A DNA stretch of 64,000 bases from NCBI GenBank assembly GCA_947497265.1, contig CANMFP010000004.1, positions 62,001 to 126,000 on the forward strand, in the 5' to 3' direction. This document shows positions 8,098-18,616 of this stretch, one piece after another (the first letter of the stretch is position 1; each line of letters begins with the position of its first letter). The notes under the pieces were generated by a model. The model searched no databases, was not told where the DNA came from, and saw only the letters and a program-made list of their open reading frames with translations. The stretch comes from an uncultured Isoptericola sp. (GTDB lineage: Bacteria > Actinomycetota > Actinomycetes > Actinomycetales > Cellulomonadaceae). Position numbers and translations under genes: made by a program.

Positions 8098-10338
8098 ATG
8101 CAGGCCCGCCCCAAGGTCACCCCGCTGACCCGCCCCAACCGGACGCGCAGCCACGTCCCGCCGCTCGGAGTGCGCATCACGTCCGACGGCGGCATCGACG
8201 TCGCGGTGCTGGCCTCGCACGCCTCCGGCGTCGAGCTGTGCCTGATCGACGTCGTCGCCCCCGAGAGGGACGAGCACGACCCGGCGCGGTACGTCGAGCG
8301 GCGCATCGCCCTGGACGGGCCGACGTACGGCGTCTGGCACGGGCACGTCCCCGACGTCCCGCCCGGGCAGCGCTACGGGTTTCGTGCGCACGGTCCCTGG
8401 GACCCCGACGCCGGCATGCGACACAACCCGGCCAAGCTGCTGCTCGACCCGTACGCCCGCGGCTACGCCGGCGAGCTCGCGTACGTCCCGGCGACACTCG
8501 GCGGCGGGGCGGCCGACGACGGCGGCCCGGACGAGGAGGACTCGCTGCCGTTCGTGCCCCACGCCGTCGTCCTGGACGGGCTGCCCGAGGCGCCCCCGCT
8601 GAGCCGGCCGCGGATCCCCTGGGCGGACACCGTGGTCTACGAGGCGCACGTGCGCGGGCTGACGCTGCAGCACCCCGAGATCCCGGAGGAGCTGCGGGGC
8701 ACCTACGCGGGCCTGGCGCACCCGGCGATGATCGAGCACCTGACGTCGCTCGGTGTGACGACCCTCGAGCTGCTGCCCATCCACGCCTCGACGGCGGAGC
8801 CGTGGTTGGCCGACCGCGGCCTGACCAACTACTGGGGCTACTCCACGATGGGGTTCTTCGCGCCGCACGCGGCGTACGCGACCCGCGCCGCGCAGGAGGC
8901 CGGCCCGGCCGCCGTGCTGGACGAGGTGCGCGGCATGGTGCACCTGCTGCACGAGGCCGGCATCGAGGTGCTGCTCGACGTCGTCTACAACCACACGTGC
9001 GAGGGCGGCGACGACGCGCTGTTCCTGTCCTGGCGAGGCCTCGACAACCCGCTCTACTACCTGCACGACGGCGGCAGCCCGGCCGCGATCGCCGACGTCA
9101 CCGGGACGGGCAACACCCTCGACTTCCGACGGCACCGCGTGGTGCAGCTCACCCTGGACTCCCTGCGCTTCTGGGCGGACGTCGTCGGCGTGGACGGCTT
9201 CCGGTTCGACCTGGCCGTCACCCTGGGGCGCGACCACGAGGGTTTCACGGCGGACCACCCGTTCCTGGTCGCGCTGCAGACGGACCCGGTGCTCTCCGGG
9301 CTCAAGCTCGTCGCCGAGCCGTGGGACGTGGGACCGGGCGGCTGGCAGACCGGCCAGTTCCCCGCCCCGATGGCCGAGTGGAACGACCGGTTCCGCAACG
9401 CGGTCCGCTCGTTCTGGCTCGAGTCGCCGCGCGCGGGCTCGCAGGGTGAGGCCATGTTCGGCATGCGCGAGCTGACCACCCGCCTGGCCGGCTCGGCCGA
9501 CCTCTTCGGCCCCTCCGACCCACCCCTGATGCGCGGCCCGGTCGCCTCGATCAACTACGTGACCGCGCACGACGGCTTCACCCTCGCCGACCTCGTGGCG
9601 TTCGACCGCAAGCACAACGAGGCCAACGGTGAGGACAACCGGGACGGCACGGACGACAACCGCTCGTGGAACCACGGCGTGGAGGGGCACGCCCCGGATG
9701 GCGCCGACGACGCCACGACCGAGCCGTGGTCCGCCGTCGTCCCGCTGCGTCGCCGCTCGCAGCGCAACCTGCTGGCCACCCTCCTGCTCTCGGCGGGGAC
9801 GCCCATGCTGACCGCCGGGGACGAGCTGGGTCGCAGCCAGCGCGGGAACAACAACGCCTACACCCAGGACTCCCCCGTCTCCTGGCTGGACTGGGATCTG
9901 GACGCCGCGGGCCGAGACCTGCTCGCCACGGCCCGGTTCCTCACCGGCCTGCGGGCCGAGCACGCCGCGCTCCGGGCGGAGTCGTTCTTCCTCGGGTCGC
10001 CGCGGCCCGGCGAGGAGGTGCCCGACCTGCTCTGGTTCGACGACGCCGGCGAGGCGATGGACCACGGTGCCTGGGCCGTGCAGGGCCGGCGGATCATCCA
10101 GATGCTGAGGCCGGGGCCGGACGACGGCGAGGCGGACGTGCTGCTCGTGATCAACGGAGGGCTGGACGACGCCGACGTGACGCTGCCCCGCCCCCTGACC
10201 GGGGAGGGCGCGTGGGAACGCGTCTGGAGCTCGACGTGGGACACCCCCGAGGGCCCGGAGCAGGCCGACGAGGCGGTCGAGCCCGGCCACGTGGTGCTCG
10301 AGTCCCTCAGCGTCGACGTGCTCGTCGCCCGCCGCTGA
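8098..10338 (+). CDS. glgX: Glycogen debranching enzyme GlgX (GH13)
   Basis: A 746-residue cytoplasmic GH13 enzyme that hydrolyses alpha-1,6 branches of limit glycogen. An N-terminal CBM48-like domain (about 20-130) is followed by the TIM barrel. VVYNHT, GFRFDLAVTLG (nucleophile D371) and VAEPWDVG (acid/base E407) are present with the 36-residue spacing of E. coli GlgX; YVTAHDGFTLADLVAFDRKHNEAN is also typical (shown here as a signature only). ATG 8098 has AGGA upstream; ATG 8053 is an in-frame alternative. It lies upstream of the glgE cluster and fits glycogen turnover. Confidence 0.93.
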   Translation: MQARPKVTPLTRPNRTRSHVPPLGVRITSDGGIDVAVLASHASGVELCLIDVVAPERDEHDPARYVERRIALDGPTYGVWHGHVPDVPPGQRYGFRAHGPWDPDAGMRHNPAKLLLDPYARGYAGELAYVPATLGGGAADDGGPDEEDSLPFVPHAVVLDGLPEAPPLSRPRIPWADTVVYEAHVRGLTLQHPEIPEELRGTYAGLAHPAMIEHLTSLGVTTLELLPIHASTAEPWLADRGLTNYWGYSTMGFFAPHAAYATRAAQEAGPAAVLDEVRGMVHLLHEAGIEVLLDVVYNHTCEGGDDALFLSWRGLDNPLYYLHDGGSPAAIADVTGTGNTLDFRRHRVVQLTLDSLRFWADVVGVDGFRFDLAVTLGRDHEGFTADHPFLVALQTDPVLSGLKLVAEPWDVGPGGWQTGQFPAPMAEWNDRFRNAVRSFWLESPRAGSQGEAMFGMRELTTRLAGSADLFGPSDPPLMRGPVASINYVTAHDGFTLADLVAFDRKHNEANGEDNRDGTDDNRSWNHGVEGHAPDGADDATTEPWSAVVPLRRRSQRNLLATLLLSAGTPMLTAGDELGRSQRGNNNAYTQDSPVSWLDWDLDAAGRDLLATARFLTGLRAEHAALRAESFFLGSPRPGEEVPDLLWFDDAGEAMDHGAWAVQGRRIIQMLRPGPDDGEADVLLVINGGLDDADVTLPRPLTGEGAWERVWSSTWDTPEGPEQADEAVEPGHVVLESLSVDVLVARR

Positions 10339-10365
10339 CCGACCTGGCTCTGGCAGACTGCGAGC

Positions 10366-12060
10366 ATGGACGCCGACGTCATCGTGATCGGGGCCGGTCT
10401 GTCAGGCCTCGTCACCGCCACCGAGCTCACCGCTGCCGGACGCAAGGTGGTCCTGCTCGACCAGGAACCTGAAGCCTCGCTCGGCGGGCAAGCATGGTGG
10501 TCGTTCGGCGGGCTGTTCCTCGTCGACTCCCCCGAGCAGCGCCGCCTCGGGGTCCACGACAGCGCCGAGCTCGCCTGGTCGGACTGGCTCGGCTCGGCCC
10601 AGTTCGCGCCTGGTGCCGAGCGCGGGGAGGGGCCCGACCGCCACGGGTACGCCTGGGCGCGACACTTCGTGGAGACCGCGAGCGGCGACCTGCGCTCGTG
10701 GCTGCATGGCAAGGGCGTCCGCTGGTTCCCGCTGGTGCAGTGGGCCGAGCGGGGCGGCTACGCGTTCGGACCGGACCACGGCACCGCGCACGGGAACACC
10801 GTGCCGCGCTTCCACGTCACGTGGGGCACCGGCCCCGCCATCATCGAGCCCTTCGTCCGGGCCGCGCTGGACGCTCGGTCCGCCGGCCTGCTCGACCTGC
10901 GCTTCCGCCGTCGGGCCGTCGAGCTCGTCGTGACGGACGGTCGGGTCACCGGCGTCCGCACCGAGATCCTGTCCGACGACGACGCCCTGCGCGGCGCTCC
11001 CTCCTCCCGCGAGGTGGTGGGCATCGAGGAGATCTCGGCCGGCGCCGTCGTCGTCGCCTCGGGCGGGATCGGGGCGAACCACGACCTCGCCCGGTCCCGG
11101 TGGGACCACGAGGCCGGCACGCTGCCGGACCGCATGCTCTCCGGCGTCCCCGACTCCACCGACGGCCTCATGCTGGGCCACGCCGCCGACTCCGGTGCCG
11201 CCCTCGTGCACGAGGACCGCATGTGGCACTACCCCGAGGGCATCGCGAACCACTCCCCCGTCTGGACGAACCACGGGATCCGCATCCTGCCCGGGCCGTC
11301 CTCCCTGTGGCTGGACGCCGACGGACGGCGCCTGCCCGCGCCCCTGTTCCCCGGCTTCGACGCCCTCGGCGCGCTGCAGCACGTCACCCGGCGCGGCGAC
11401 GACCACTCCTGGTTCGTGCTCAACAAGGCGATCATGGACGCCGAGTTCGCCCTGTCCGGCTCGGAGCAGAACCCCGACCTGACGGGCAAGGACGTCCGGC
11501 TGCTCGCCCAGCGGGTGCTGCCCGGCGCCGTGGGACCGGTCGCACGGTTCGCCCGCGAGTCCCCCGAGTTCCTCTGGGCCGACACCCCGGAGGAGCTCGC
11601 CGGAGCGATGAACGCGCTGACCGAGGCGACGCCGGGCTCGACCGGGCACGTGGACCCGGTCGCACTGGCCGCCGTCGTCCGCGCGCGCGACGCGCAGGTC
11701 GCCTCCGGCCTCGGCAAGGACCCTCAGGTCGTCGCCACCCGTGCGGCCCGGGACTTCAAGGTCGACAAGATGATCCGCGTGTCCCCGCCGCGACCGTTGA
11801 CCACCCCGAAGGACGGCCCGCTCCTGGCCGTGCGGCTGTCGGTGCTGACCCGCAAGACCCTCGGGGGCCTGTGGTGCGACCCGTCCGGACGCGTGCTCCG
11901 GCCCGACGGCACCGTGCTGGACGGGCTGTGGGCCGTCGGTGAGGCAGCAGGGTTCGGCGGGGGCGGGGTGCACGGCCACCGGGCGCTCGAGGGCACGTTC
12001 CTCGGCGGGTGCCTGCACACCGGGCGCGTCACGGGGCGTGCGCTGGCCGCCGACGCCTGA
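10366..12060 (+). CDS. FAD-binding dehydrogenase (KstD/fumarate reductase-like)
   Basis: A 564-residue flavoprotein with an N-terminal Rossmann FAD motif (VIVIGAGLSGLV, then an acidic residue in VVLLDQE) and a C-terminal FAD-binding stretch around LDGLWAVGEAAGFGGGG. The length and GGLWCDPSGRVL near the end match the actinobacterial FAD-binding dehydrogenases related to 3-ketosteroid delta1-dehydrogenase and fumarate reductase flavoproteins. The substrate is unknown. It starts 27 bases after glgX, so may be co-transcribed with it, but no functional link to glycogen is evident. It is followed by palindromic element A. Confidence 0.85.
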   Translation: MDADVIVIGAGLSGLVTATELTAAGRKVVLLDQEPEASLGGQAWWSFGGLFLVDSPEQRRLGVHDSAELAWSDWLGSAQFAPGAERGEGPDRHGYAWARHFVETASGDLRSWLHGKGVRWFPLVQWAERGGYAFGPDHGTAHGNTVPRFHVTWGTGPAIIEPFVRAALDARSAGLLDLRFRRRAVELVVTDGRVTGVRTEILSDDDALRGAPSSREVVGIEEISAGAVVVASGGIGANHDLARSRWDHEAGTLPDRMLSGVPDSTDGLMLGHAADSGAALVHEDRMWHYPEGIANHSPVWTNHGIRILPGPSSLWLDADGRRLPAPLFPGFDALGALQHVTRRGDDHSWFVLNKAIMDAEFALSGSEQNPDLTGKDVRLLAQRVLPGAVGPVARFARESPEFLWADTPEELAGAMNALTEATPGSTGHVDPVALAAVVRARDAQVASGLGKDPQVVATRAARDFKVDKMIRVSPPRPLTTPKDGPLLAVRLSVLTRKTLGGLWCDPSGRVLRPDGTVLDGLWAVGEAAGFGGGGVHGHRALEGTFLGGCLHTGRVTGRALAADA

Positions 12061-12098
12061 CTCCTGGCCGTCCGAGCCACCAAGTCCCCGAACGCCAC

Positions 12099-12175
12099 AC
12101 CGCGAAGTAGAGCCTCCTGTTCTCGAGTCGAGGTCTGGGGACACCTCCGCGGTACCGGAGGCTCTACTTCGCGGT
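12099..12175. repeat. Palindromic element A (77 bp)
   Basis: Perfect 19-base terminal inverted repeats, 12099-12117 (ACCGCGAAGTAGAGCCTCC) and 12157-12175, enclose a 39-base centre holding CTCGAG. A related element lies at 13191-13264. The outer T of the right arm is the first base of the complement of the AbiEi-like gene's stop codon, so gene and element abut exactly. It could fold into a strong cruciform or act as a terminator for the convergent genes, but the conserved arms in two copies point to a repeat family. Confidence 0.85.
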
Positions 12176-13125
12176 CAGAGGGGGCGGCGACCGGTCCGCT
12201 GTCGCGCCACCGCAACGACGAGGGCCGCACGGATCCGGCCGATCAGCGCAGCCGGGTCACGCAGGTCGAACCAGTAGGTGCCCCGGTCGGTCTGCGCAGG
12301 CACCGCCAGGTCAGGCCGGTCGAGCCCGGCCTGCAGCACGAACCATCGCACCAGCGACTCGGCGGCGGACTCGGCACGAGCATCGGCGAGCTCGACCACC
12401 CACCGGCCCTGCCGGATGCCCGGCCGTCCCGCCGCCTCCCGCAGCAGCACGTCGACCAGGTCGAGATCCGCACCGGCACGCAGGGCGGAGTCGGCCACCA
12501 CCAGTGCCCGTGGTCCGGGCAGCCATCGGGCACAGTCGACGAGCGTGCGCTCGACCGTCGTCACCGGTCGGCCGCCGACGACGGTGCGGTCCCGCCCAGG
12601 CAGCGTGATCGCATGGCGGTGCAGGTGCGGGTCCGCGCGGCGCACCGTGGGCTTCGACCGTTGCGTGACATGGACCTCCTCGGCGAGCCGGTAGACGCTC
12701 AGGCCATAGATCAGGGCCGCCGTCTCGTGGCTGAACACGAAGTCGTTCTGCAGGGTCTCCGCCGTCGCCGCGGCCATCTCCAGGACGCGACGTTCGCGCC
12801 GGAGCGCCGGGCCGTCGTCGTCCACCGTGGTCGGCAGGTAGATCCCCCGCCGCACCCGGCGCAGCTCGCCTCGCCGCACCTGGCGCTCGATCACCGACCG
12901 CTGCGCCGCGCGGAACCGGACCACCTCGGGCAGATCGCGGGGGTTGGTCGTCGCAGAGTCACCGGGCCGGCGCCGGCTGGGTCGGCGCTGCGCGGTGCCG
13001 TCCCGCGGGGGCGCCGTCATGGTCGGTCGCGGGCCACGCCGTCGCGTACCCGCCGTCGTGCTCGCCGGCGTGCTCGCCGGCGTGCTCGCCGTCGTCGTGC
13101 TCGGAGGTGCTGCGTCGTCGTCCAT
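12175..13125 (-). CDS. AbiEi/DUF559-like protein, C-terminally truncated
   Basis: A 316-residue frame from ATG 13125; ATG 13020 (281 residues) is an alternative start. The N-terminal third (first 60 residues) is low complexity. From VVRFRAAQRSVIERQV a winged-helix-type region (REL-RRVRRGIYLP) follows, then the AbiEi-like core with FSHETAALIYGL, RPVTTVERTLVDCAR and ALVVADSAL. Relatives known to me continue into a Vsr/DUF559-type nuclease fold after DLxWP-like sequence; here the match stops at YWFDLRDPAALIG, followed by 20 unrelated residues and a stop at the edge of element A. No partner gene is adjacent. Function unknown; the nuclease active site appears lost. Confidence 0.7.
   Translation of the reverse strand: MDDDAAPPSTTTASTPASTPASTTAGTRRRGPRPTMTAPPRDGTAQRRPSRRRPGDSATTNPRDLPEVVRFRAAQRSVIERQVRRGELRRVRRGIYLPTTVDDDGPALRRERRVLEMAAATAETLQNDFVFSHETAALIYGLSVYRLAEEVHVTQRSKPTVRRADPHLHRHAITLPGRDRTVVGGRPVTTVERTLVDCARWLPGPRALVVADSALRAGADLDLVDVLLREAAGRPGIRQGRWVVELADARAESAAESLVRWFVLQAGLDRPDLAVPAQTDRGTYWFDLRDPAALIGRIRAALVVAVARQRTGRRPL
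13057..13092. repeat. Three tandem 12-mers
   Basis: CGTGCTCGCCGG occurs at 13057-13068 and 13069-13080, with a third copy at 13081-13092 differing in its last base. In the AbiEi-like gene's frame the repeat encodes Ala-Ser-Thr-Pro units near the N-terminus, upstream of the conserved domain. This supports the view that the first part of that frame is variable or untranslated. Confidence 0.85.
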
Positions 13126-13190
13126 GGCGCCGATCGTGGCAGGGCCGGCCCGGTCGTCGCGGACCCCCTGTGGACAACCAACCGTCCCTG

Positions 13191-13264
13191 CCGCGAAGTA
13201 GCGCCTGCGGTACTCGAGAAGCGCCCCCGGGACTCGAATGGAGTACGGGAGGCTCTACTTCGCG
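13191..13264. repeat. Palindromic element B (74 bp)
   Basis: A second copy of the element at 12099-12175. Arms are 13192-13208 and 13248-13264 (right arm GGAGGCTCTACTTCGCG, identical to element A; left arm with two differences). The centre again has CTCGAG and an inner inverted pair GTACTC/GAGTAC (13210-13215 and 13241-13246). It lies between the 5' end of the AbiEi-like gene and glgE, so elements A and B bracket that gene. Confidence 0.8.
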
Positions 13265-13362
13265 ACACGAGGAGGCGGCAGCGGACGGCGGCGGCGGACG
13301 ACGACGGGACTCGCCAGCCGGGTGCGCGCGCACCGGACGTCGGGGGTGGATAGCGTGGAGCC

Positions 13363-15413
13363 GTGACGTCGCCCCAACCAGCACCGCCCCGGCCCATCGG
13401 ACGCATCCCCGTGCTCGAGGTCTCCCCCGTGATCGAAGGGGGACGCTGGCCCGCCAAGGCCACGCCCGGCGAGGTCGTGCCCGTCGAGGCGACGGTGTTC
13501 CGGGAGGGCCACGACGCCGTCGCCGCCACCGCCGTCCTCTTCGGCCCGGACCGCAGGGTCCACTCGTGGGCGCCGATGGAGGACGTCGCGCCGGGCCTGG
13601 ACCGGTTCCGCGGGTTCCTCCAGCCCGACGCCACCGGTGACTGGTCGTTCCGGGTCGAGGCCTGGTCCGACCCGTACTCGACGTGGGCGCACGACGCCAC
13701 GATCAAGATCGACGCCGGGCAGGACGTCGACCTCATGCTCGCCGAGGGAGCGCGGCTGTTCGAGCAGATCACCGCGCGGAGCCTCCAGCGGCGCCGCACC
13801 CCGCAGGACGCCGAGCTGCTCGCCGACGTCGCCCGGGAGCTCGCCGACACGTCCCGCCCGGCCGAGGCCCGCCTCGCGATGGCCACCACCCACGACGTCC
13901 GGGCCGCGCTGCGTCGCATCCCGCTGCGGCGCCTGATGAGCCCGAGCGCCACGTATCCCCTGCGCGTCCACCGCCGGCTCGCGCTGGCCGGCTCCTGGTA
14001 CGAGATGTTCCCCCGGTCGGAGGGTGCGACGCAGCGCCGGGACGGCACCTGGCGGTCCGGCACGTTCGTCTCGGCGGCGAAGCGGCTGCCCGCGATCGCG
14101 GCGATGGGGTTCGACGTCGTCTACCTCACCCCGGTCCACCCCATCGGCACCACGTTCCGCAAGGGACGCAACAACACGCTGGACGCCCAGCCCGGCGACC
14201 CGGGCAGTCCTTACGCGATCGGCTCGCCGGAGGGCGGGCACGACGCGATCCATCCCGAGCTCGGGACGGAGCGCGGGTTCAAGGCGTTCGTCGCGCAGGC
14301 CCAGGAGAACGGCCTGGAGGTCGCGCTCGACCTGGCGCTGCAGTGCTCGCCCGACCACCCGTGGGTCACCGAGCACCCGGAGTGGTTCACGGTGCGCGCC
14401 GACGGGTCGATCGCGTACGCGGAGAACCCGCCGAAGAAGTACCAGGACATCTACCCGCTGAACTTCGACAACGACCCGGCGGGCATCTACGCCGAGGTGC
14501 TGCGGGTCGTGCGGTTGTGGATCGCCCGGGGGGTCACCCTGTTCCGGGTGGACAACCCGCACACGAAGCCGCTGGACTTCTGGGAGTGGCTGCTCGCGGA
14601 GGTCCACGCGACCGACCCTGACGTCATCTTCCTGTCGGAGGCGTTCACGAAGCCCGCCATGATGGAGACCCTCGCCCGCATCGGGTTCCACCAGTCGTAC
14701 ACGTACTTCACCTGGCGCAACACCAAGGAGGAGGTCCTCGAGTACCTCGAGGAGGTCTCGGGCGAGGCGGGGTCGGTGATGCGGCCGAGCTTCTGGCCGA
14801 CCACCCACGACATCCTGCCGCCCTACCTGCAGGAGGGCGGCGTCGCGGGTTTCGCGATCCGCGCCGTCCTCGCGGCGACAGGGGCCCCCACTTGGGGCAT
14901 CTACTCCGGCTACGAGCTCGTCGAGGACGTACCGCGGCCCGGCGCCGACGAACAGATCGACAACGAGAAGTACGAGTACCGGCCGCGCGACTGGGAGCGG
15001 GCGGACAAGATCGGCATCTCGATGCTGCTGGGGCGCCTCAACGAGCTGCGCCGCGCCCACCCGGCCCTGCAGCAGCTGCGCAACCTGACCGTGCACACCA
15101 CCACCAACGACCAGGTCGTCGCCTTCTCCCGCCGGGTGCGGGCCGAGCACCTCCCGGCTGCCGGCCGCCCCGGCGCCACGCAGGACGACGTCGTCCTGGT
15201 CGTGCTGACGCTCGACCCCCACCAGGTCCAGGAGTCGACGGTGCTCCTGGACCTCGAGTCCCTGGGCCTGACCCGGCCCGAGGGCGTCGAGGATCAGCCG
15301 TTCTTCACGGCGCACGACCTGCTCTCCGGCGAGTCCTACCCCTGGGGGCAGCATCCGTACGTCCGCCTGGACCCCCGGCAGCGGGTGGCCCACGTCCTGA
15401 GGATCGGTCCGGC

Positions 15414-15417
<4 letters not shown>
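13363..15417 (+). CDS. glgE: GlgE, alpha-1,4-glucan:maltose-1-phosphate maltosyltransferase
   Basis: A 684-residue GH13_3 enzyme that adds maltose from maltose-1-phosphate to alpha-glucan. An N-terminal domain S covers about residues 10-130, then the barrel with [21 protein letters not shown] and the catalytic residues D397 ([10 protein letters not shown]) and E426 (FLSEAFTKP). Their spacing matches D394/E423 of Streptomyces GlgE. GTG 13363 is used; no longer in-frame start fits better. It overlaps treS (ATGA) and forms an operon with treS and mak, which supply its maltose-1-phosphate. Confidence 0.95.
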
Positions 15418-17206
<1,789 letters not shown>

Positions 17207-17210
<4 letters not shown>

Positions 17211-18616
17211 CCGACCTCGCCGTGCGGGCGGCCGCGCAGGGACCCGACCCGAGCGTCGCGGCCCTGCTGGCCACGTGGCTGCCCACACGGCGCTGGTACC
17301 CGGGGCGCGGCGAGGTCCGCGCGGAGGCCTGGCTCGCGGTGACCTTCGATCCTGGCGACGACGGCGAGACCACGGCCGGGCCAGACGGTGCGACCCTCGA
17401 CGCGACACCGGCGGACGTCGTGCTGCTGCTCACCCGCCTCGAGGGCACCGCGCTGCCCGGTGGCGCCGTCACCGTGCAGGTCCCGCTGGTGATCTGCGAC
17501 CCGGCGGCGCGCGGCCCGGGGTACATCGACACCGTGACCACGTCGTCGGGGGACGTCGCGGTGCACGACGGCGGTGCGCACCCGGTCTGCTGGCTCACCC
17601 TGGCTCGAGCGATGGGCATCGGCGGCGACCCGGTCACCCTGACGGAGCGGGGGCGCGTGCTGGCCGGCGAGCAGTCGAACACCTCGGTGATCCTGCCCGG
17701 CGTGCCGTCCGCCGGAGGTGCGGGTGGGATGCTGAAGATCTTGCGGACGGTCGCGGACGGCCCGCATCCCGACGTGGTGGTGCCCCAGGCCCTGACGGCG
17801 GACGGCTGGGACGGGGTGCCACGGTTCCTCGGCGCGCTCGAGGTCGACGCCGGCGACGCCGGCCGGGTGCTGCCGGTGCACCTGGCGATCATGTCGGAGC
17901 TGGTGCCGCACGCCGCCGACGGGTTCGAGCTGGCCTGCGACGTCGCGAGCCGGGGCGAGTCGTTCGCGGACCATGCGGCGGCCCTCGGGCGGCGGGTCGC
18001 CGAGCTGCACGGGCGGATGGCGCGCGTGCTCCCGCCGGGCCCGCCCCTGGACGCGAGGCGATTCGTGGCAGGGCTGCGCGGCCGGGCCGCACGCGCCGTG
18101 GAGGACGCACCGTCGCTGGCGGACCACACGATCGAGATCGCCGCCCTGCTCGACGCGCTCGAGGACCGGTTGACCGCCCTGCCGGAGCCGGTCCCGACCC
18201 AGCGCATCCACGGCGACCTGCACCTGGGGCAGACGCTGTTCGGCGACGGCACCTGGAAGATCCTCGACTTCGAGGGCGAGCCGCAGCGTCCCGTCGCCGA
18301 GCGCACGCGCCCCGACCTGCCGTTACGCGACGTCGCGGGGATGCTGCGGTCCTTCGACTACGCCGCCGCGGTCGGCGCGGCGCCCGACCCGGCCACCTGG
18401 CAGGACGAGGCGACCCGCGCCTTCCTGGCGGGCTGCCGCACGGCCGCCGTCCCGCCGTCGGGCACCGGCCTGGACGACGACACCGCGGCGCTGGTGCTGC
18501 GCGCGCTGGTGCTCGACAAGGCGCTCTACGAGGTGGTCTACGAGACCCACCACCGCCCGCAGTGGCTGCCCATCCCGCTCGGTGCCGTCGACCGGGTCTT
18601 CACCTGGCGGCGGTGA
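17207..18616 (+). CDS. mak: Maltokinase (Pep2)
   Basis: A 469-residue aminoglycoside-phosphotransferase-like kinase that phosphorylates maltose at C1 to feed GlgE. The N-terminal cap has [11 protein letters not shown], the catalytic loop is HGDLHLGQ (H335, D337), and the metal-binding segment is LDFEGEP. The C-terminal part has [13 protein letters not shown], typical of Pep2. GTG 17207 overlaps the treS stop. The gene's last 17 bases overlap the convergent alpha-galactosidase gene. In most actinobacteria glgB follows mak; here glgB is 10 kb downstream, beyond a mannan locus. Confidence 0.93.

Noticed and set aside
7900-10290. Minus-strand open frame of nearly 800 codons across glgX
   Set aside because: It is a shadow of the GlgX frame caused by high GC; it has no recognisable domain and no ribosome site.
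10402-12144. Minus-strand 580-codon frame opposite the FAD dehydrogenase
   Set aside because: Shadow frame; composition is low-complexity and the plus strand encodes clear FAD motifs.
12099-12175. Element A as a simple terminator of the FAD dehydrogenase gene
   Set aside because: A related copy at 13191-13264 with the same arms shows it is a repeat; it may still terminate transcription.
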